A DNA stretch of 64,000 bases from assembly GCF_000156195.1 (NCBI RefSeq), contig NZ_GG688323.1, positions 152,856 through 216,855 of the forward strand, written 5' to 3'. Positions 53,540-61,178 of this stretch are shown in pieces. The DNA comes from Bacteroides finegoldii DSM 17565. GTDB lineage: Bacteria > Bacteroidota > Bacteroidia > Bacteroidales > Bacteroidaceae. The notes beneath the pieces are model-generated. The model did not search any database. It saw nothing but the letters and a program-made list of their open reading frames with translations, and was not told the origin of the DNA. Each line of letters opens with the position of its first letter. The first letter of the stretch is position 1. The position numbers and the translations under genes are program-made.

Positions 53540-54726
53540 CTGGGTTCTCTACATCCCCCTCACGCTATGCGTATGCTACTTGCTGCTTTACGCCATCGCC
53601 TCCAAGTTCTACCGGGCTCCCCAATATCCCGAAGCCCGTACGCTCCGGCACATTGCCGTGCTCTTCCCCGCCTACAAGGAAGACCGTGTGATACTCTCTT
53701 CGGTCCGCAGTTTTCTCGAGCAGGACTATCCGAAGGAGTTGTTCGACCTTGTCGTCATTTCCGACCAGATGCAACCGGAAACGAACGAAGCCTTACGCAC
53801 GCTCCCCATCCGGCTACTGATGGCGGATTACACGGAAAGCTCCAAAGCCAAAGCGCTGGCTATGGCCATGAACAACATCGACACTGATCTCTATGACATA
53901 GTGGTTATCATGGACGCCGACAACGTGACCGTCCCCGAATTCCTGTCCTGCATCAACCGTGCGTTCGACAGTGGCGTAAGATCCATACAGGCTCACCGGA
54001 CAGGTAAGAATCTGAATACCGATATCTCCATTCTGGACAGCGCAAGCGAAGAGATCAACAACGGCTTCTTCCGGAGCGGGCACAACGCGCTCGGACTTTC
54101 CGCCGGGTTATCCGGCTCGGGAATGGCCTTCGATGCAAAATGGTTTCAACAGAATGTGCAATACCTGCAAACGGCAGGCGAAGACAAAGAACTGGAATCC
54201 ATGCTGTTGCAGCAACGGATCCATACAGTCTATCTGAACGACCTCCCTGTGTTCGATGAGAAGACACAGAAAAAAGAAGCGATCAGCAACCAGCGCAAAC
54301 GTTGGATAGCGGCGCAGTTCGGAGCACTCCGCGCTTCGTTGCCCCACCTGCCGAAAGCCCTGCTGCAAGGCAATATAGACTATTGCGACAAGATATTCCA
54401 ATGGATGCTGCCTCCCCGCCTGATACAGTTGGCAGGAGTGTTCGGACTGACTTTCGTTTTCTACCGTTATCGGTCTTGTCATGAGCCTGCGCAATGGAGG
54501 AAATGAATGGACGATGGCCATCAAATGGTGGATTCTGTCGGTAGCACAGGTCTCCGCCATGATTCTACCCGTACCGGGAGGGCAACTGTTTACCAAAGAG
54601 GTAGGGAAAGCCATCATGAAGGTACCCATGCTGGCTGTCACCATGACAGGCAATTTATTCAAACTTAAAGGAGCAAATAAGAAGTTCATCCATACAGAGC
54701 ACGGTGAACATCACTCTCATTCATAA
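53526..54726 (+). pseudogene. Processive GT2 glycosyltransferase with C-terminal frameshift
   Basis: A membrane GT2 enzyme resembling cellulose-synthase-type glycosyltransferases. The first piece (53526-54506) has an N-terminal helix, then VLFPAYKEDRVILSSVRSFL, VVIMDADNVTVPEFLSC (DxD), TAGEDKELESMLLQQRIH and SNQRKRWIAAQFGALRA (the QxxRW motif). It should end in membrane helices, but an extra base near 54459-54462 moves the frame and stops it at 54506. The +1 frame continues it (TVIGLVMSLRNGGNEWTMAI, then WWILSVAQVSAMILP, LAVTMTGNLFKLKG) to the stop at 54726. All catalytic motifs precede the break, so partial function is possible. The overlapping start at 53526 shows coupling to the first GT2 gene. 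Confidence 0.8.
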
Positions 54727-54750
54727 ACACATTATCCCAAACAAGAAGCA

Positions 54751-55881
54751 ATGAAAATAGCCATTGAAGCACAGCGCATCTTCCGCCCCAACAAACATGG
54801 AATGGATTTCGTCGCTCTTGAAACAATCCGTGAGTTACAGAAGATGGATCACGAAAACGAGTATTTCATTTTCGTCAGTCCCGGTGAAGACAAATGCCTG
54901 AAGAGTTCGGAGAATATGCACGTCATCGAACTGAAATGCGCTACCTATCCGTTGTGGGAACAGGTGGCTCTTCCGCGAGCGGTGAAGCGCATCCGCCCCG
55001 ACTTGTTGCATTGTACCAGCAATACGGCTCCGTTGAACTGCCCCGTGCCGTTGGTGCTGACGCTGCACGACATCATTTATCTGGAGAAACGCCAATCGTC
55101 CAGCCTGTCGCTATATCAGGAGATGGGATGGCATTACCGCCGCCTGATAGTGCCCCGCATACTCCCCAAATGCAAGAAAATCATTACAGTTTCCCAGTTT
55201 GAACGTCAGCGTATCCTCGATGCTCTGCACCTGTCCGACGAACAGTTGGTTGCCGTATACAACGGATTCAACAGCCATTTCCATCTTCAGCCCAAAGCTC
55301 CGGAAATCACCCGGAAGTATATAGATGCGGACGAATATCTCTTTTTCTTGGGAAATACTGATCCGAAAAAGAATACGCCGCGAGTGCTGAAAGCGTACAG
55401 TGACTATCTGAAACGTTCGCAGAAGAAGCTCCCGCTGCTCATAGCCGACCTCAAGGAAGACGCTATCGACCGGATACTGGGGGAAGAGAAGATTACGGAC
55501 ATCAAAGGCTACCTCCGTTTTCCCGGATACATTGCGAACACCGACCTTCCGGCACTGTATAGCGGTGCATTCGCATTCCTTTATCCTTCTCTTCGCGAGA
55601 GTTTCGGTATCCCTATGCTCGAAGCAATGGCCTGCGGTACGCCTGTCATTGCCGGAAACACTTCGGCAATGCCCGAAATAGCGGGTGAAGGGGCTTTGCT
55701 GGCTGATCCGTTCAGTTCGGAGGACATCACGGCGAAGATTCTTCAGTTGGAAGGAGATGCGGAATTTTACCGGCAACAAGCGGACTGCGGAGTGGAGCGC
55801 AGCAAACTGTTCTCATGGAAGAACAGTGCGAAAGCATTGCTCGATATTTATAGGAATATGGCGTTGGAAAAGCACGTATAA
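54751..55881 (+). CDS. GT4-family glycosyltransferase
   Basis: A 376-residue GT-B enzyme. It begins MKIAIEAQRIFRPNKHGMDF, then LPRAVKRIRPDLLHCTSNTA and VLTLHDIIYLEKRQSSSLS. Donor-side motifs are YLFFLGNTDPKKNTPRVLKA, FPGYIANTDLPALYSGAFAF and YPSLRESFGIPMLEAMACGT, with the E-x7-E pattern. It is the last gene of the second polysaccharide locus and is complete. 24 bases separate it from the preceding gene. The sugar is unknown; this GT4 type is often seen adding mannose. Confidence 0.9.
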   Translation: MKIAIEAQRIFRPNKHGMDFVALETIRELQKMDHENEYFIFVSPGEDKCLKSSENMHVIELKCATYPLWEQVALPRAVKRIRPDLLHCTSNTAPLNCPVPLVLTLHDIIYLEKRQSSSLSLYQEMGWHYRRLIVPRILPKCKKIITVSQFERQRILDALHLSDEQLVAVYNGFNSHFHLQPKAPEITRKYIDADEYLFFLGNTDPKKNTPRVLKAYSDYLKRSQKKLPLLIADLKEDAIDRILGEEKITDIKGYLRFPGYIANTDLPALYSGAFAFLYPSLRESFGIPMLEAMACGTPVIAGNTSAMPEIAGEGALLADPFSSEDITAKILQLEGDAEFYRQQADCGVERSKLFSWKNSAKALLDIYRNMALEKHV

Positions 55882-55906
55882 CCGTATCGCTGGACAAAGC
55901 TCTGAT

Positions 55907-56545
55907 TTATGGAAAAAGATCGAATCTCTTTTGTGGATATTTCTGCATTTGCAACAATCTCTTTTCTATCTTTTTCCATTTGAAAGGTGCAGAGCCCAGC
56001 ATTCTTATAGGTTCGTCAAAATTAATATCTTCCCAATATGTAAGGGCCTTCAGAGGCATGATTACATTTGCTTTATATTTATGTTCATAGGCCTCCAGCA
56101 TTTCTCCCAATGAAAGCAAAGTGGAGAGATAGGCCAAATCGATAAAGTCCTTTATACGAGTGCCGTTGCCCGCAATAGCATTCAGTTTCATAGCAGCAAT
56201 ATCGACAGGAGAAGCCAAACGGATAACATCTTCCTCAACACACGGAGACAACCAAGGATATTGGTGCGAAATACAGTCTATCTGGACCCCTCTAATTTCC
56301 CCTTTCAGCGTACTTCTGGAAATAAAATCCAACTCTAAATCATAATTTTCCACCAAATAGGAAGACAGTTCGGATTCATCGAACGACAAATCTGAGAACA
56401 AATCCAAATCAACACTTATACGATGCCCCAACTGCAAGGATAATGAAGTTCCACCCACCAATACAAAGTGTTTGAGTCGGCAGTCTTTCATTAACGTTGT
56501 CAAGAGTTCCAATGTTGAGGGTGAGACAGTTTCCTTGTGTAACAT
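55907..56545 (-). CDS. AbiEii/AbiGii-type nucleotidyltransferase toxin
   Basis: A 212-residue nucleotidyltransferase of the AbiEii/AbiGii toxin family (PF08843), known from abortive-infection toxin-antitoxin pairs. The hallmark HFVLVGGTSLSLQLGHRISV with DLDLF is intact (GG-TSL and DLD). IRLASPVDIAAMKLNAIAGN with NGTRIKDFIDLAYLSTLLSL is the second conserved region, including KDFIDL. It overlaps the DUF6922 gene by 46 bases on the same strand, and lies at the edge between the second polysaccharide locus and the accessory module. In AbiE systems the antitoxin is usually AbiEi; the DUF6922 protein stands in that position here. Confidence 0.85.
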   Translation of the reverse strand: MLHKETVSPSTLELLTTLMKDCRLKHFVLVGGTSLSLQLGHRISVDLDLFSDLSFDESELSSYLVENYDLELDFISRSTLKGEIRGVQIDCISHQYPWLSPCVEEDVIRLASPVDIAAMKLNAIAGNGTRIKDFIDLAYLSTLLSLGEMLEAYEHKYKANVIMPLKALTYWEDINFDEPIRMLGSAPFKWKKIEKRLLQMQKYPQKRFDLFP

Positions 56546-56823
56546 TTTAAATCCTCCTTTTTTAAGTCAAACACGGCACAGACAAAAGAAATGTCTTTCG
56601 CGTTCATTGTCGGAATTTCCTTGATACTTTCCTTTACTCCTTCCACTCCATACCTATTTAAGATGGCAAAGAAATCATCTTTCCGCCCCCGTTCAATCAC
56701 CCGCTGAACGACCAGCGTACGCATCTTCTCCCAATCAAAACGTGACATATCATACTCCCAAAATAGGGACTGACGTATCTGCGCATCTGTATGTTGCTTA
56801 TAATTGTCGAAAAACATCCTCAT
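56500..56823 (-). CDS. DUF6922-like protein, possible antitoxin of the AbiEii pair
   Basis: A 107-residue protein (ATG 56823; the longer reading from 56877 adds 18 hydrophobic residues unlike the family). Seen are SLFWEYDMSRFDWEKMRTLV, QRVIERGRKDDFFAILNRYG and EGVKESIKEIPTMNAKDISF, with the FWEYD start I associate with DUF6922, a family often placed before AbiEii-like genes. The last part, VCAVFDLKKEDLKCYTRKL, is basic. Its 3' end overlaps the AbiEii gene by 46 bases. An antitoxin role is inferred from position only. The ATG at 56817 is another possible start. Confidence 0.65.
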   Translation of the reverse strand: MRMFFDNYKQHTDAQIRQSLFWEYDMSRFDWEKMRTLVVQRVIERGRKDDFFAILNRYGVEGVKESIKEIPTMNAKDISFVCAVFDLKKEDLKCYTRKLSHPQHWNS

Positions 56824-56898
56824 CAAAATTAGATTTCCTATCAACAAAGTAACAAATAAAATTCCACTTTTCCTCATTTGAAAAAGAAAATATATAAA

Positions 56899-56942
56899 AA
56901 GACTTGCAACACCGGTATTCAGCTACCAGTGTTGCAAGTCTT
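56899..56942 (-). terminator. Strong terminator after the amidase gene
   Basis: AAGACTTGCAACAC (56899-56912) pairs with GTGTTGCAAGTCTT (56929-56942), with an inner GGTA/TACC stem. On the minus strand it is followed by TTTTTATATATTTTC. It ends the amidase transcript and insulates the DUF6922/AbiEii pair, which then needs its own promoter. Confidence 0.85.
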
Positions 56943-56953
56943 GTTTTTCCATT

Positions 56954-57412
56954 CTACTCTTGACCGGAGAAGAAGTCGGATTCTTTCACCTCAAAGCACG
57001 GACACGCCTTAATCCACTCTTCCGGCTCTATCTCCCCGTTTCCGTTCAGGTCGGGGCTCAAGTCACGATGACCGCAGATACGGCAACCGGGATAATCACG
57101 CAGCAACGCGAGAACGAGCACACGCATGGAATGAATCTGCCACTCGGTACGGGTATCGGCGGGACGACCGTGACAATCCAGCCCACCCTCATAACAGATG
57201 CCAATCGAACGGGCGTTATAGCCACGCACGTGAGCTCCGATACGTTCTATTTCACGGGTAGACTTGATGTCGCCATTTTTTCGGATATAAAAATGATACC
57301 CCACACCGTTGAAACCACGACGGCGATGGCACACGTCCAGGTCGTCTTCCGTGAAATCCCTGTCCGCCCTAGTGGCGGAACAGTGGATCACAATCAGGTC
57401 AATCTTCCTCAT
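56954..57412 (-). CDS. N-acetylmuramoyl-L-alanine amidase, zinc type
   Basis: A 152-residue amidase_2 domain (PF01510) that splits the bond between muramic acid and the stem peptide. The start is ATG at 57412; a TTG just upstream is the alternative. Zinc ligands are visible: His in IDLIVIHCSATRAD, His in CRICGHRDLSPDLNG and Cys in KACPCFEV. HFYIRKNGDIKSTREIERIG and GAHVRGYNARSIGICYEGG are the usual intermediate motifs. There is no signal peptide. Similar amidases follow an HU-type gene in many Bacteroides, often near polysaccharide loci, and relate to phage lysins; that origin is inference. Confidence 0.88.
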   Translation of the reverse strand: MRKIDLIVIHCSATRADRDFTEDDLDVCHRRRGFNGVGYHFYIRKNGDIKSTREIERIGAHVRGYNARSIGICYEGGLDCHGRPADTRTEWQIHSMRVLVLALLRDYPGCRICGHRDLSPDLNGNGEIEPEEWIKACPCFEVKESDFFSGQE

Positions 57413-57500
57413 CAACCTGTCCTTTCATTCTTTTAGCTTTTCTCTTTCTGCGAAAGAAAAACAACACTTCCAATACAACTTCCAAGATTTTGTCAACCAT
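57399..57500 (-). CDS. Small 33-residue ORF before the amidase gene
   Basis: The ATG at 57500 and TGA at 57399 give a 33-residue peptide with a hydrophobic start (MVDKILEVVLEVLFFF) and a strongly basic middle (RRKRKAKRMKG), ending VDEED. It overlaps the amidase start by 14 bases and lies 49 bases after the HU gene. Bacteroides often encode small hydrophobic-basic peptides at this spot between HU and amidase genes, which makes it plausible. It could be membrane-associated, even holin-like, but no motif shows that. Too short for a firm call. Confidence 0.55.
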   Translation of the reverse strand: MVDKILEVVLEVLFFFRRKRKAKRMKGQVDEED

Positions 57501-57549
57501 AGCTTTGCATTTTTAATTGATTATTTATTCACTGAACATCCCCGCCGGA

Positions 57550-58083
57550 TTACTCCGCCGGATCCGGAGCTTCCCCATTGTTATCTCCGTCCTCTCCTCC
57601 GCCAGAACCATTCGGGTTGTCCGGACTGCCGCCATCACCTCCCGCAGCGTTCTTCTTATCCGAGAGCAACTCAAACACCATATTATTATCTCCGCCACGA
57701 GTAGTGGCCGTACTGTCGTTTGCCAGTCTGAGGGAATTGTCGACTTTGAAACGAAGATTGACACGGGTAATGCTTTTCACGGTGCAGTCTTTCTCCAATT
57801 CCACACCGGGACAGGTCAGCGTGGTATAGAAGATTCCCAACCCCTCCACTTTCACTTTATTGCCTGCCACAAGGACTTTCTTCATCGCGCGGACAAAGGA
57901 TTTCATGACGTGCGACACATCCTCCACCGAAAGCGAACCGATCGTTTCGATTTCGCGCGCCAGCGCCTCTATTGAATAGATTTTTGACTCCCCCGACTTA
58001 GGTTTGAGGGCAAATACCATCGGCGAATCCGCATCGCTGATTCGTTTTCTGCGCTTATAGCGCACCACTGTAACTGTTGCCAT
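57550..58083 (-). CDS. HU-family DNA-binding protein with acidic Gly-rich tail
   Basis: A 177-residue HU-type protein of the Bacteroides kind that carries extensions. The core is YSIEALAREIETIGSLSVED, MKSFVRAMKKVLVAGNKVKV and EGLGIFYTTLTCPGVELEKD, the usual HU helices and the first beta arm. The start MATVTVVRYKRRKRISDADS is basic. The C-terminal 45 residues are a Gly, Asn, Asp-rich tail (GGDGGSPDNPNGSGGGEDGD). It starts below a good -7 box, behind a row of GGATTA-like boxes. It probably shapes DNA or regulates the module; that role is inference. Confidence 0.85.
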   Translation of the reverse strand: MATVTVVRYKRRKRISDADSPMVFALKPKSGESKIYSIEALAREIETIGSLSVEDVSHVMKSFVRAMKKVLVAGNKVKVEGLGIFYTTLTCPGVELEKDCTVKSITRVNLRFKVDNSLRLANDSTATTRGGDNNMVFELLSDKKNAAGGDGGSPDNPNGSGGGEDGDNNGEAPDPAE

Positions 58084-58136
58084 AAAAATTGTTGTTTCTA
58101 CGAAAAGAAGGACATTCTTCCTTTCTGTTGGTACAA

Positions 58137-58144
58137 CAAAAGTA
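58137..58144 (-). promoter_or_regulatory. -7 box of the HU-family gene
   Basis: TACTTTTG on the minus strand, a perfect TAnnTTTG, 53 bases before the ATG at 58083. Upstream of it, 15-80 bases away, lie seven GGATTA-like boxes. Confidence 0.5.
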
Positions 58145-58159
58145 CGACAACCGAAAGAC

Positions 58160-58223
58160 GGATTAACGGATTACACCGGACTAGGAGGGATTAGAAAGGA
58201 TTAAAAAAGGATAACAAGGAATA
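58160..58223. repeat. Seven GGATTA-like boxes at helical spacing
   Basis: GGATTA-type hexamers begin at 58160, 58168, 58178, 58188, 58198, 58209 and 58218 (sequences GGATTA, GGATTA, GGACTA, GGATTA, GGATTA, GGATAA, GGAATA), so the steps are 8, 10, 10, 10, 11 and 9 bases. They lie on the upstream side of the HU promoter. On the minus strand the box reads TAATCC. Confidence 0.75.
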
Positions 58224-58243
58224 AGAGCAAAAAACAGTTTTTT

Positions 58244-58531
58244 TTAAGCTGTGCGCTCACTTCTTACCAATTGCTCCACAGCATTAATGAATGCTTCCGC
58301 ACGCGGACGAAGCACATCCACCAGAGCAGCGTCACAATAAGCAAAGTCACCATAGTCGCTACTATGGCGTTTATCAAAAAGCAAACCGAAAGTTGTACTA
58401 TGTTCCAAATCAAGCAAACCCGTCCGGACAAAATGCATTGAAAGTTGTGTTTTTACTCCATTATGGGTATTAGCCTCAATATGACGGTTCAACAACAGAG
58501 CAGACGCGGCATAATAACAAGCATAATACTT
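58244..58531 (-). pseudogene. N-terminally truncated HEPN-domain protein gene
   Basis: The C-terminal two thirds of a HEPN-domain protein of the HepT type (PF05168): KYYACYYAASALLLNRHIEA followed by NTHNGVKTQLSMHFVRTGLL, LFDKRHSSDYGDFAYCDAAL and VDVLRPRAEAFINAVEQL. About 40-45 residues are missing, compared with full HEPN partners of MNT nucleotidyltransferases. The coding frame runs directly, without shift, from the TGA of the MNT gene (58532-58534) into the HEPN residues, so a deletion removed the spacer and N-terminus. An ATG is absent; a TTG near 58495 is the only likely start. The neutralised partner would normally be this ribonuclease. Confidence 0.75.
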
Positions 58532-58840
58532 TCATAACACAATGCCTTCCCGATTAATGTTAAGTGTCAGTGGTGTAGTAATATTTTCCCATACACGTTT
58601 CAACACGACCAATGTATTAATAGCTACCCCCGTTTGCGCTTCCAGTTCGCTTAAAGGACGGCGCAAAGTAAGCTCGGTTTCCGGTGTCAGTTCCTTCTCA
58701 TCCACTACGATAAGCAAGTCTATATCAGAATCATGCCGGGCTTCCCCACGAGCTTCCGAGCCATAAAGTATGGTACGTGCCGTAGGCGCTATGCGATGCA
58801 TTGTCTCTGCAATACGATGAACAATATCTGTACGTTTCAT
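58532..58840 (-). CDS. MNT-domain nucleotidyltransferase (MntA-like)
   Basis: A 102-residue minimal nucleotidyltransferase. The catalytic ILYGSEARGEARHDSDIDLL shows the GSx(10)DxD motif, followed by VVLKRVWENITTPLTLNINR and EGIVL. MntA proteins AMPylate and silence HEPN toxins in MNT-HEPN toxin-antitoxin systems. Its HEPN partner, next on the same strand, is truncated, so the pair probably no longer functions as a toxin system. The start at 58840 is followed by KRTDIVHRIAETMHRIAPTA, usual for the family. Confidence 0.85.
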   Translation of the reverse strand: MKRTDIVHRIAETMHRIAPTARTILYGSEARGEARHDSDIDLLIVVDEKELTPETELTLRRPLSELEAQTGVAINTLVVLKRVWENITTPLTLNINREGIVL

Positions 58841-58942
58841 AAGCTATTTTCCTCCTCTCCCACAAAGTTAAGAAAAGAATAGCTAAAACCTATATTTTCT
58901 TTCATTTTCTTTTTATCTCATCCCCAAAAACAGCCTGAACAG

Positions 58943-58974
58943 CTTGGCAAATCCGGTAAAAAAGCGTAACTTTA
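58943..58974 (+). promoter_or_regulatory. Possible promoter of the DUF4248 gene
   Basis: CTTG at 58943-58946, a 20-base spacer and TAACTTTA at 58967-58974 (one change from TAnnTTTG) precede the ATG at 59009 by 34 bases. Confidence 0.4.
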
Positions 58975-59008
58975 CACTCTATAAATACGGACTAAAAACA
59001 ATCAGAAA

Positions 59009-59266
59009 ATGAAGACAGATGCAGAGCCGACCGATGACGAAAAGAAAGAGAAAACATTTGAATACCGAAGCTACGGAAAAGGGGAGCTTGCCATGTTGTA
59101 CCTCCCCGACATACAACAACAGAGTGCGGTAGACCGTTTCAACAAATGGATAGCCGCCGCTCCGGGACTGAAAGAACGACTCATCGCCACCGGCATGAAT
59201 CCCCGAAGCAGAAGCTATACCCCCGCACAAGTACGGCTAATCGTAGAAGTACTGCAAGAACCCTGA
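59009..59266 (+). CDS. DUF4248 family protein
   Basis: An 85-residue cytosolic protein of DUF4248, a small family found near polysaccharide and integrated elements in Bacteroides. The family stretch is FEYRSYGKGELAMLYLPDIQ then AVDRFNKWIAAAPGLKERLI, with SRSYTPAQVRLIVEVLQEP closing it; the Tyr-Gly-Lys-x-Glu-Leu-Ala segment and the final TPAQV part are the conserved pieces. It reads away from the primase-helicase gene and converges on it, with 13 bases between their stops. Function unknown; a DNA-linked role is often suggested from its neighbours. Confidence 0.85.
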   Translation: MKTDAEPTDDEKKEKTFEYRSYGKGELAMLYLPDIQQQSAVDRFNKWIAAAPGLKERLIATGMNPRSRSYTPAQVRLIVEVLQEP

Positions 59267-59279
59267 GTACGAGTGCCGC

Positions 59280-61082
59280 TTACGACTCAAACAGCTCCTT
59301 ATCCGGCAGCCAGCAACTGGAGTCGAACGTCACACCTCCGACGCGCTGTTCTACGGGAACAGCCGGATCATGCGATTCCACGCACGGCAGGTAACGCCCG
59401 CTCACGGGATCATACGCGAAAGTCACCATCCCACCCATTCCGAGATGTTTGAACTTCACCTTATCCACATACACACGGGTCACCCCCACCCCCTTGTCAC
59501 GTTCCACCACAATACCATAATCCGCCTTATTGAAGAAATCGGCAGAGCCGTTGATATCATACATCTCCACGCGCGGAGTAGTGTTCGTCACCGGGTTACG
59601 GTTCATCTTGCGCGGATGGGCGACAAGCACCACCAGGCAATTATGCTGCACCGCAAATTCCGTAATCATATTCAGGAAATTGGAAAGATACTGCGTCTCC
59701 GTCTGTCCCGGCTGCGGAGTGTGGTCAAGCCGGTTGAGCGGGTCGATCACCAGAATACGGCACCCCCGCCGCAACACCAGCTCGTGCGCCTTCGCAAGCA
59801 CCCGCTCCGGCGTGGCGTTCCCCTTCAGAGAGATATGCGACACGTTATCGGTAAGAAACTCCTCCGACCGCATCAGCAGCCCTTCCGAAATGCCGCACCC
59901 CTTCTGGAAACGGTGTCCGGTCAGCTTCTCCACCAACTTTCGGATGTGATAGACAATCGGCGTATTCTCCGGACTGAAAAAAGCGATCTTCCACTGATGG
60001 CGCAGACAAAGCCGCAACACCAGCTCATCGAGCCACTCCGATTTTCCCGCACCCGGCACTCCCGTGAGGATGATAAGCCTCCCCCGTTCGTAAGTGCAGA
60101 TCTTGTCCATTTCCTCCCAGCCGGTTTCCGCGCCCGGTCCGAAACCATTCTCAAAAAGAGCAAGCAGGTCGCTGTGCAGGTCGGTGGCCGTGAACACCCC
60201 TTCGAGCGGAACCTCCGCCGCCTGCTCGATGGCTACCCGCAGACTGGCAACCCCGTATTTGCACAGATGCTCGTTCGCATCCTTGCAGCCGGGCCCGTAC
60301 GCCACCACACGGCAACGCTCGGCACCCAAACGGTTGATCAATTCGTCACGCAGTTGCAGTCCGGCAGAATCGGTATCGACGGCAATGATAACCTCCGTCA
60401 AATCCTCGAAATGCGTCTCCATGAAACGGTCGAGCCAGGACAAGTTCGAGTTGGCTCCGGCAGGGACGGAAATCACGCTCTTGAATCCGGCGGCAAGGGA
60501 AGAGGCGGCATCCAGTTCGCCTTCGTGGATGATGCAGGAAGTCTGTCCGAGCACGGAGTCGATGTTGTAGGGAATCAGTTCGGCACCCTGAACCATCTTG
60601 AAATGCTTCGCGTCCACACTACGGAATTTCGTGTTGACCAGTTGTCCGTCCTCGAAATAGTTGAAGCAGACGCAACGCTCCTTCTGACCGGATTGCGGCA
60701 TGAATTCCTCCTGTTCCGTGATGCGCAGTCCGGCGATGACGCCCTGCGGGATGCAACGTGTCTCCACCAGCCAACGTTCTACAGATTCGGAAAGCGTAGT
60801 CCGTGCCGGATCGAACACCGGACGCTGGAAATGACGGGGAACGGCTGCCGCACGACGCTGGCGGGCAGCACGCCGTTCGGCTTTCTCACGCTCTTCCGCT
60901 TCGTCGGGGACGTAAAAGTCCGCCCCGCAATGATAACAGTGACAATGCCCCGTATCAACGTTGACACGCAGCGAACGGTCGCGTTTGTTGTGGCGCGTGG
61001 CCTGACATTTATTACAAACAGTTTTCACTACGCCGCTTGTCCTCCAACGGACATCGACATCGTAACTGGCAAAATTTCTCAT
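59280..61082 (-). CDS. Primase-helicase with zinc finger, Toprim and DnaB-like domains
   Basis: A 600-residue protein in the order of phage T7 gp4. The ATG at 61082 (MRNFASYDVDVRWRTSGVVK) is chosen. An N-terminal zinc-binding part has CNKC and CHCYHC; a Toprim region reads TEVIIAVDTDSAGLQLRDEL and GCKDANEHLCKYGVASL; the helicase domain has Walker A in IILTGVPGAGKSEWLDELVL, Walker B in CRILVIDPLNRLDHTPQPGQ and VVLVAHPRKMNRNPVTNTTP. It would make primers and unwind DNA for an integrated element. The 22-bp repeat array lies upstream. A 576-codon open frame on the opposite strand is a composition artefact. Confidence 0.88.
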   Translation of the reverse strand: MRNFASYDVDVRWRTSGVVKTVCNKCQATRHNKRDRSLRVNVDTGHCHCYHCGADFYVPDEAEEREKAERRAARQRRAAAVPRHFQRPVFDPARTTLSESVERWLVETRCIPQGVIAGLRITEQEEFMPQSGQKERCVCFNYFEDGQLVNTKFRSVDAKHFKMVQGAELIPYNIDSVLGQTSCIIHEGELDAASSLAAGFKSVISVPAGANSNLSWLDRFMETHFEDLTEVIIAVDTDSAGLQLRDELINRLGAERCRVVAYGPGCKDANEHLCKYGVASLRVAIEQAAEVPLEGVFTATDLHSDLLALFENGFGPGAETGWEEMDKICTYERGRLIILTGVPGAGKSEWLDELVLRLCLRHQWKIAFFSPENTPIVYHIRKLVEKLTGHRFQKGCGISEGLLMRSEEFLTDNVSHISLKGNATPERVLAKAHELVLRRGCRILVIDPLNRLDHTPQPGQTETQYLSNFLNMITEFAVQHNCLVVLVAHPRKMNRNPVTNTTPRVEMYDINGSADFFNKADYGIVVERDKGVGVTRVYVDKVKFKHLGMGGMVTFAYDPVSGRYLPCVESHDPAVPVEQRVGGVTFDSSCWLPDKELFES

Positions 61083-61178
61083 AACTTGCTTTATTTTTAA
61101 ATGAATAATTATATTTCCCACACACAGGGAAAGGAAGACAAACGCTTCGTGTAGAACACGGAGAGATTGATACTTTCA

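Noticed and set aside
59370-61100. A 576-codon open frame on the plus strand
   Set aside because: It lies exactly opposite the primase-helicase gene, whose zinc, Toprim and Walker motifs are all intact. The protein it would give is His- and Arg-rich without recognisable motifs. Codon bias of the real gene explains it.
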